64,000 nucleotides of DNA from Warburgia ugandensis (Eukaryota; Streptophyta; Magnoliopsida; Canellales; Canellaceae), in contig CP141137.1 in assembly GCA_035236585.1 (NCBI GenBank), positions 50,552,057 through 50,616,056 of the forward strand. Direction: 5' to 3'. The stretch's first letter is position 1. Each line of letters starts with the position of its first letter. The notes under the pieces are model-generated. The model searched no databases. It worked only from the letters and a program-made list of their open reading frames with translations, and was not told the origin of the DNA. This document shows positions 57,018 through 64,000 of the stretch, one piece after another. The position numbers were made by a program, and so were the translations under genes.

Positions 57018-57990
57018 TTGTAGTTTGCAATGAGGGAAATACAGTATAAATATTAAATTATAAATAAAAAAAAGAAAAAAAAAGAAGCACTTTAGTCCTT
57101 GGAAGTAATCAGTTAAAACAGCTTGGTTCTTTACGTTATAAAAAAAATAGAAACAATTTAATCCCTTGAACTATGGATTTTGTTATACCATTAATGTTTT
57201 GTTATTTTTTCTCACCTTCTCTTTGACAAAAAAAAAAAACAAGAAGAGAAAAGCTAGGCCAAGAAGGAAGAGGACGACGCCGAGAAGCTAAACTAGACTT
57301 GCATTAGTAGTGAGAGAAATATAATATAAATATTAAAAAATAAAGAAAACTACACTATAGTCCCTGGAACTAATCACTTAAAACAATTTACTTCTTAATG
57401 TTATAATAAAAAATAAAAAATAAAAACAGAAACTATTTAATCCATGGAATTTTGAATTTTTTTATACCATTGAGTTCTTATGTCCATATTCCATCCATTG
57501 GAAGTATGTTCGAGGCCCAGTATAATATTTTGTTATTTTTTGCCAGTATCATATTTTGTTGTTTTTCTCACTTTCTCTCTGACCAAAAAATTTTCAAGAA
57601 AAGAAAAAGTTGGGTTTTTCTCACTTTCTCCTTGACAGTAAAACTTTCAAGAACAGAAAAAAGTAGGCCAAGGAGGAAGAGAAGGACAAGGAGCCAAACT
57701 AGAGTTGCATTTGCAGTTAGGGAAATATGATATAAATGTTAAGAAATAGTGCAAAACTACATTTGGGTTGCTGGAATTAAACACTCAAAGCAGTGTAGTT
57801 CTTAACGTTATAAAAAGAAAAACAATTTAATCCCTGGAATTATGTTAAGTTCTTACATCCATATTCCATAGATGGAAATCTGTACGGGGCCCAGTATAAT
57901 ATTTTATTATTTTTGGTATAATATTTTTATTATTTTCATTTTCTCTTTGACAAGAAAAAAAAAATTAAGAAAAGAAAAATGTAGGCGAGG
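57018..57990. repeat. Three-unit imperfect tandem array, 280-400 bp units
   Basis: Units start near 57018, 57297 and 57703 with a TTGCATTxGxAGT(G/T)AGGGAAATA-like word. Each runs on through an AATTTAATCCxTGGAA word, a TCTCACTTTCTC block and a purine-rich GGCCAAGGAGGAAGAG-like end. Unit lengths differ because of inserted AT-rich sequence. Confidence 0.7.
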
Positions 57991-58436
57991 GAGGAGGAGG
58001 CCATTATTTTGGGCTGCAAACGCCACCATGGAAGCACTGTGACCTTGACTGTGCATGACTAACCTACTTCCTCTATTTCTAATTCTTACACCCCTTTTAT
58101 GTCTTCTCCCCACTCTCCTTCTCCCTAAAGCTTTTGGAAAATTCCCTCGAGGACCCATCTATGGACTGTAATGGGAAATGTTCTACAACTAGATAAAAAT
58201 AGCTCATAAACCTTACAAAGTTAGCTCAAATCTATGGCCTGATATTGTCACTCAAATTAGGAAACGAGCTCACAATATTTGCATCATCCCTTGCTTCTAC
58301 AGCTCAAAACGTCAATTCTTGCAGCCTGTTATTTTCATCAAACGTTTAGGATAAACTATAGCGACTTTTCTCTTCCTTGGGCACTTTGTGAATAGAGATG
58401 GAAGGCGTTGAGAGCTGTTTTGCAAGAGATACCTAA
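57991..58436. other. Intergenic, no gene recognised
   Basis: No coding region or bounded repeat is supported. Confidence 0.5.
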
Positions 58437-58444
58437 AGGGTTAG

Positions 58445-58885
58445 TAGGCTGGCAATTCGGGTTGGTGGGTCGTGTTCGTGTGTGTCAAGACTAACCCATT
58501 ATAGTATATGGGTCGACACGAACACAACCTACTTAATAATCGTGTCAAGAACCTGTGACTCAAACACAACACGATTATTAAACGAGTCGACACGACATGA
58601 CTTGTATAACACGATTAAATAAATGTAAAATAACTAATATAGGATGATTTCTGAAGAACCCTATATTTTTAATCCGATTGGTTAACAGCTTGTAGGTTAG
58701 ATGGGTTAACACGACAAATTAATAGGTCGCGTGTCAAATAGGGCAACACGACGGGTCGACATTGATTGACCCTAACACGACATGATTTTTAGCGTCACGA
58801 ACACGATAAGTCTCTACCCTAACCCGCTAAATTCGTGTCGGGTTCTAGTTGTGTTATCGTGTCGTGTCATATTTTGTTACCCCTA
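58445..58885. mobile_element. hAT-type MITE, copy 2, 8-bp TSD
   Basis: AGGGTTAG (58437-58444) and AGGGTTGG (58886-58893) match at 7 of 8 bases. The ends TAGGCTGGCAATTCGGG and, reversed, TAGGGGTAACAAAATATG are related inverted termini. The 441-bp body aligns with 34856-35371 apart from the palindromic insertion there. No transposase is encoded. Confidence 0.88.
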
Positions 58886-58893
58886 AGGGTTGG

Positions 58894-59180
58894 GACCAAA
58901 TAGAAGATACAGATGGTCTGAAGGGCACTTCCCAATGAAGTTAAACCAAAAAATCATTCAGATCCTGAAGAACTCATAGAAAATTGATTTCATTGAAAAT
59001 AAACAAATATGGAGTTATATACTTAAATATTTAGAGAAACTCTCGGTCTGCTGGGTATGCATATGTGCTGTTGATCATAGAATTGAACAGAAAAGAATCA
59101 GCTGAGGGAGAACAATCAAACAAGCAACTCCAAATATTTCATCTTTCACAGAGAATAACAAACGCTAGGAAGAAAACCCA
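58894..59180. other. No feature recognised
   Basis: Sequence between the MITE and the metacaspase relic. Confidence 0.5.
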
Positions 59181-59207
59181 TAGTGGGAAAATTGGCAAGC
59201 ATCTGGC

Positions 59208-59330
59208 TAGGGGTTTTTCTGGCAGATGATGTCAAAGAGTTCATTGACATGGTTTCTAGAGGCTGTTGGATAACAATTGTATCTGATTCATGCTACAGCG
59301 GAGGCCTCGTCACAATTGTATCAATTCATA
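59208..59330 (+). pseudogene. Type II metacaspase exon relic (catalytic Cys region)
   Basis: After an acceptor-like TTTTTCTGGCAG, the frame reads DDVKEFIDMVSRGCWITIV and then SDSCYSGGLV. Type II metacaspases, the Arg/Lys-specific cysteine proteases of plant cell death, carry SDSCHSGG with the catalytic Cys at this place; here His is Tyr. The similarity ends after GGLV, and no p20 start, p10 region or His catalytic block is present in the window. The piece is about 40 codons within a 70-codon open stretch (59183-59395). It is a dead fragment or retained exon copy, not a gene. Confidence 0.7.
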
Positions 59331-59526
59331 CCACGGTGGATACATCAAATTTCTTGGTTGTTGAAATTTTATATGCTGTGCGATCAGAGGAGTAGTGGGA
59401 TTCCTCCGACGAGAATTAGCTTGTAAATTAAGCCCATTCCAATTTTCTTGTGGATGCAAGAGATAAACATTAAATAGCTATTGGCTTTTAGCATGTGAAA
59501 ATATTTTGGGTTGGAAAACAACTAGT

Positions 59527-60100
59527 TGTTAAAGTTGAATATGGGTGTAGAGATCCAAATCCTATTTTTGACTATATGAAATCAATGCAAGGGACATTTA
59601 CAAAGTTCAAAACACAGCAACAGAAGTCAATATTTAGTGTAGACAAATTGGAATTCAGCACCGAATGAACAGTAAAAATCGGCACCGACTGAATAGTCAA
59701 AATTGGCAAGCAGAAACTATGATTCGTCAAGATCTGTTACGCTGCAGATCTTGACCATCGGATCATCTACACCCTATAATATATGGGAGATCTGATCTCT
59801 ACATGTATGCGTGTAAGATACATATCAGTTGATCTGAAGAGAGAAAGAGTGTGAGAAAGAGTAGAATCGAGTGAGAATCTGGATGCAATCATCCTCCTCC
59901 ATTGTATTCCTATTCAATATAGTGAGGGTTTTTCTCTTTTCCCCGTGGACATAAGCAAGATCAGGCCAAACTACGTAAATCTCTTTGTATTTATTTGTGT
60001 ATGATCTTAGATTCCCAGATTTGGTGGTTAGATTTGTATAGATTGTCACTCGCAACAGTAGCTTCGGCAACAGTGATATCAGATATGCGCATTTCCAACA
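59527..60100 (+). repeat. 5' LTR of a copia-type element
   Basis: The 574-bp segment starts TGTTAAAGTTGAATATGG and ends GCATTTCCAACA, directly followed by a primer site. It contains a TATA-like word (CTATAATATATGGG near 59775). No second LTR is present up to 64000. Confidence 0.75.
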
Positions 60101-60102
60101 AG

Positions 60103-60114
60103 TGGTATCAAAGC
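60103..60114 (+). other. Primer binding site (initiator-Met tRNA)
   Basis: TGGTATCAAAGC lies two bases after the LTR end. It is the usual copia-type site with one change. Confidence 0.83.
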
Positions 60115-61859
60115 TCTGCACATATCCCAACAAATATCACGTAAAATCCCACCTTAAGAATATGATCTTGAAAGTCTCCTCTAACTCCCCAAAAGATGTC
60201 TCGCTCACACCCTCTCCTTGTGCTCTTGGGCAGGTGCTTGAAGAAGACAAAACAAGCAGCTGGTTTCCTTTTGATAAGGGAGAGCTGCTTGAAATAAACA
60301 AGACCAAGCAGAGCTCTCTTCAAAACTTCCTCTACGCAGCAACCTACCTGCTATTTATCAACTCCCCTTCATGTCTAACGTGATGCTTTAAATTTCCTTC
60401 CCCATGCATTTAGCATGTAACTCCTTCCCTCCGTTAATAGATCACACAAGGACATTTCTAAAGAATGCATGGTAATCTTCCCAAGTTGCTGCACCAGACG
60501 TCATTCAAGGAAATAAGAGAGGTGCGTTTTAACTTCTCTTATCTCCAATAGAAATAATCCTCCTCTTGTCAATCACTTCAAAGGCAGTTTCCTCTCTCTT
60601 TCCCTCCTTCGCCTCCAAATTACGTTGAAGTATTCTTGAAATCATGTTGAAAGCTCCTTGTTTCTATCTTTCCTTGATTTGGCTTATTTCTTCCATTCTT
60701 ACTAATCTCCTAATATTTTCTTTCTTATTCCCTTAAACCACCTTCTATCAATTTGCATTTTATTCCAATTGGTCATGTCTTGTGTCCATCCTACATTGTG
60801 GGACCTATGTAGCCTTTTGATCCATGAGGATGATCTAGTCTCAAATAACTCGATCTGAGTCATCTAAGTCCACTTTGATTTATCTATAACACATAAAATT
60901 CAATTAGAGTAATCTTAACTATGATTTATTAATCTAATAAGCTTCAATTACCATCTAGCCACTAAATTTTATCAAGCAATGGTTAGGTGATCAATTGTAG
61001 CTATGATACACATTTAATCTATTAATGCAAAATTAATTGATTAGATGCTCTATCTTGTTGCTAATTTGAGGGGTTTTTAACTAAAATTGAACACCCAACC
61101 AACATTTTGTTAATCTTGAGCAAAATATGTGAAAAATCAATTATCATTTTCATAAGTACTTATGATTATATTTAACATATGCAACAAGCTCTTAAATCTC
61201 TAGGTTACCCATAGTAGATGAGTTATGCATTATTAAGATTTACAGTGAATATATCCACAAAATTTCAAAAGTTGTTTTAAAGTCAACTCCTACTTTTGTC
61301 TTAGAGAATTCTATTCAATAAATTTATCAACTTTAGCATACTCACATGCTAAATACATTGTTATTGAACTTAAATCTCAGAGTGTGTGTACAATCTACAT
61401 ACAATAATATTTATCTCTAAGTAACTATAACTTTTGAACTCTATCTAAAATATATTTCGATCTCAATTCTCACTAAAGACATATTCAGAAATAAAAACTC
61501 TAAAAGGATGTCATTACCTTTGAACATCTAGACATACTATTCTTCAAATTCTACACATTCATAACCTCATTAAGACTATATTTATCCTATAAACAATAGG
61601 TCTTGTATTAGGACAAAACATTGGCTTAGGATAAGGTACTCAAGAAAGGGATATAAAGGGTTCAATGTCTTCAAAATAAGTAGTGGTCTTCCAACTAGTT
61701 AACAAATTTTCTTTACTTTGTATCAAAATACATATTCCTTCTTCTTTTTTTTGGATTCTTCATTTGTTTTCTTTTCTTTTTAGCACATTTGAAGAGCGTT
61801 TTCTTCATTTTCACTTATTTTTTCTGATATTTAAGTTTAAAATATTTCTTCAATCCTCT
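60115..61859. other. Presumed interior of the copia-type element, non-coding
   Basis: No gag or pol domain is recognisable. The stretch may be a decayed interior, a non-coding (LARD or TRIM-like) interior, or unrelated sequence after a truncation. Confidence 0.35.
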
Positions 61860-62365
61860 CTAACTTGTTTTAGAAGAGGGGATAATAGATATATTTGGGA
61901 TAATATGGGTAAAGGTGATTTGGATAACAAAAGAAAAGGCTTATATAATACTCAAAATGGTTAACTAGTAGTATAATCCTTGTTAACCTAGATCATTTAC
62001 TAGGTTTTATATAAGCTATCGAAATTGATAAAAGAATTATCTAATCTATTGAGAGCCTCTTGTTAACTGACCCTCCTCTTTATGGTCGTAAGTTCACCTG
62101 GTTGAATCAACAAATGTTAGTTAGGATGGCTCATCTTGACAAATTATTGCTCTGCAAAAAGTGGTTCAATATGTTCCCCTCCACAGACCAAGATTTTTAA
62201 AAAGACTTCATATTGTTGGCTTGTAACGTTAATGCTTTTGATTTCAAATGGAGACCTTCTCTCCATTTGTTTTGAAATTGCTTGGTTCAATGATTGACCT
62301 GGACCTTATCTCAATGGTGGGTGAAATGTGATGTGGAGGGTAACACCATGTTTAAACCAAAAAAA
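61860..62365 (+). pseudogene. L1-type LINE fragment (endonuclease end)
   Basis: SLLLTDPPLYGRKFTWLNQQ, then VRMAHLDKLLLCKKWFNMFP at 62050-62195, is the C-terminal end of a plant L1 endonuclease. Further on, LTWTLSQWWVKCDVEGN appears in a new frame. Stops and frameshifts interrupt it, and no RT follows. Confidence 0.75.
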
Positions 62366-62890
62366 GTGGGCCCCGAATCTCAACTACAAAGTGGTCTTGG
62401 ACAAATGAATTTGGCACCAAACACCCATTTGTGATTCAACGTAGCGATGGCCACCTTCAGAATGATCCCATAATGAAGTTTGGCATCACTAGTGCTAGAC
62501 ATTTTTAGTTTGTTTTAAAGCAATGTCCGACACCAGGGGCAATCACAAGATAAGAGTCTAGCCCTAGTGACACCGAGCAACTTCATTCGTTTCAAAGAAC
62601 AGAGTTTATCACCACTGGCATTGGATGATGACTTCACTCAAGATGGCATCTCAAAATAATGTTGAACAAGCTCCTCTCCAAATTCTGGCATCGAACATTC
62701 ACAAAATGGCATAGGCTGGCCTTTTCAAAAATGTGGTGCTAGACACTCTCATTTGAACTCGAATGAAATTGACAGATGAAGGTTGCTCAGCACCATTCCC
62801 ATGATGATAGTTACATAATTGCACCATACAAGTTTACCACTTTCTCCCTATTAGGTACCATCCTAATGTGACTACTACCCAAAATAACTG
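62366..62890. other. No gene recognised
   Basis: No coding region is supported; it may be further retroelement debris. Confidence 0.4.
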
Positions 62891-64000
62891 TGTAACACCC
62901 TGGATTTTTAAGACATTTTTTTTTATTTTTATAATAATAACATTTTAAATAAGAGCATTTGGGATCCCATAAGAAAAGCTTTATTTAACATTTTACTAAA
63001 CATATCTTAAAAACTCTGGGTGTTAGTTTTCCTTTCTTAAAATGACGTACATGTAATTTAAACATAAATAAATAATCCGCGTATAAATCAACGTCAAATA
63101 AATAGGCGCCTTTATTTTAATTCAAATAAATGTCCAAAACACAATAATAATATGGCTCAGGGTCTATCTATCATAACATCCCATATAAATGTCCAACATA
63201 TGTCCAAACATCTAAATCACATCCAAATATAAAGTATGCAGTTCATAATAAAATCCAAATGATAATTCTGTTTAATGACTCACATCACTGTCTAACACTA
63301 TAGAAAAATGATCTTCAGCAGCTCTCACGGCTTCTTAAGAGCCTTGCCTTTCTTGTTATTACGCTCGAGATCTAAGGCATTGCAAAACAAAGCAATGCCT
63401 CAGCAAGCTATCGCTTGTGTAGGTACATAGACAATTAATGTAATAAATGAAAGAAATAATGAACAACTCTGATGAAAAGTCTAACATTTATGAAAATAAT
63501 GATATCATAATGCCATGTTCAAATAAATGCCAATTTATTCCATATACTAAAACATGCAATTCACGGAGTTAAAACATGACATGAATCAATAAAATGGAGC
63601 ATACAACAAGAATAAAGGCACCCTAAGGTAATGGGTCCCACCACATCGCACTAACATCCCTGATCAGGAGTACACATAGTCAACCTCTGAGTGTCGTCAC
63701 ACCCAGACATATCATCCATAACCATGCTCATCATACATGCACACATAATAAGAATATGGGCCATCATGCTGCAGTGGCAACCCTCCATGGGTATCAACCA
63801 CTGCCGCTCTCCGTCGACACCATAACGGGAGACTTAGCGTCTGTCCCCATGGAAAGGCTCAGACCGGTAGTGTGGACTATCCATGTTACCAAACCCCTAC
63901 CGAAAGCCATCTATGGGTAGGTGTCTATCATATCACAAAATCACCACATCATAATGTCGGAAGGTGGCCGGCCCTATCTCTCCCAGCATGACACCCACCG
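62891..64000 (+). repeat. Probable gypsy-type LTR, left end only
   Basis: The stretch starts TGTAACACCCTGGATTTTTAA, a common opening of large plant Ty3/gypsy (Tekay-like) LTRs. It continues without coding sequence to the window edge, including a CAATGCCTCAGCAAGCTATC region. The right end, primer site and orientation cannot be tested here. Confidence 0.5.

Noticed and set aside
57452-57730. A 92-codon plus-strand gene
   Set aside because: It lies entirely in the tandem repeat block and its code follows repeated AT-rich tracts.

Overview
The window is nuclear DNA of a flowering plant. The evidence is intron-rich genes of plant families, LTR retrotransposons primed by the plant initiator-Met tRNA, many Au-type SINEs and a piece of plastid DNA (trnI-CAU plus its spacer). 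Species cannot be read from the sequence; the overall style would fit a TE-rich, early-diverging angiosperm, but that is a weak inference. There are no operons, CRISPR arrays or rRNA genes. I did not find a credible new biological system. The interest lies in well-resolved transposon insertions, two gene models that can be rebuilt exon by exon, and a few oddities inside those genes.

Layout. 1-5457: a nearly complete but decayed Ty3/gypsy chromovirus (Reina-like) on the minus strand. 6685-7088: a solo LTR of the same group on the plus strand. 7336-9199: a second, internally deleted chromovirus on the minus strand with a perfect 5-bp target duplication. 10670-13306: the last three recognised exons of a plant quiescin sulfhydryl oxidase gene (plus). 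14161-18858: microsatellite, plastid-derived trnI, an RNase H fragment of a retroelement and four SINEs. 18859-22435: a complete minus-strand gene for a RING-CH (RINGv)/DUF3675 membrane E3 ligase, with a SINE inverted repeat in its first coding intron. 22436-41400: about 19 kb with no gene I can support, littered with SINEs, microsatellites and a hAT-type MITE. 41421-43560: a dead LINE (RTE-like) with 69-bp tandem repeats at its 5' end. 45003-51877: a complete nine-exon minus-strand gene for a 547-residue plant multi-pass membrane protein (At2g12400/At2g25270-like). Its intron 7 holds a truncated Ty1/copia element that was itself hit by a SINE. 52018-64000: SINEs, a stem-loop element, a tandem repeat block, a second hAT-type MITE, a metacaspase exon relic, a copia 5' LTR with primer site, a LINE fragment and the start of a large gypsy-type LTR.

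Twenty-three copies of one Au-like SINE are spread over 45 kb. Many are cut at the 5' end, and about ten keep recognisable target duplications of 9-18 bp. The three genes appear functionally unrelated: thiol oxidation in the secretory pathway, membrane-bound ubiquitin ligation, and an uncharacterised membrane protein.
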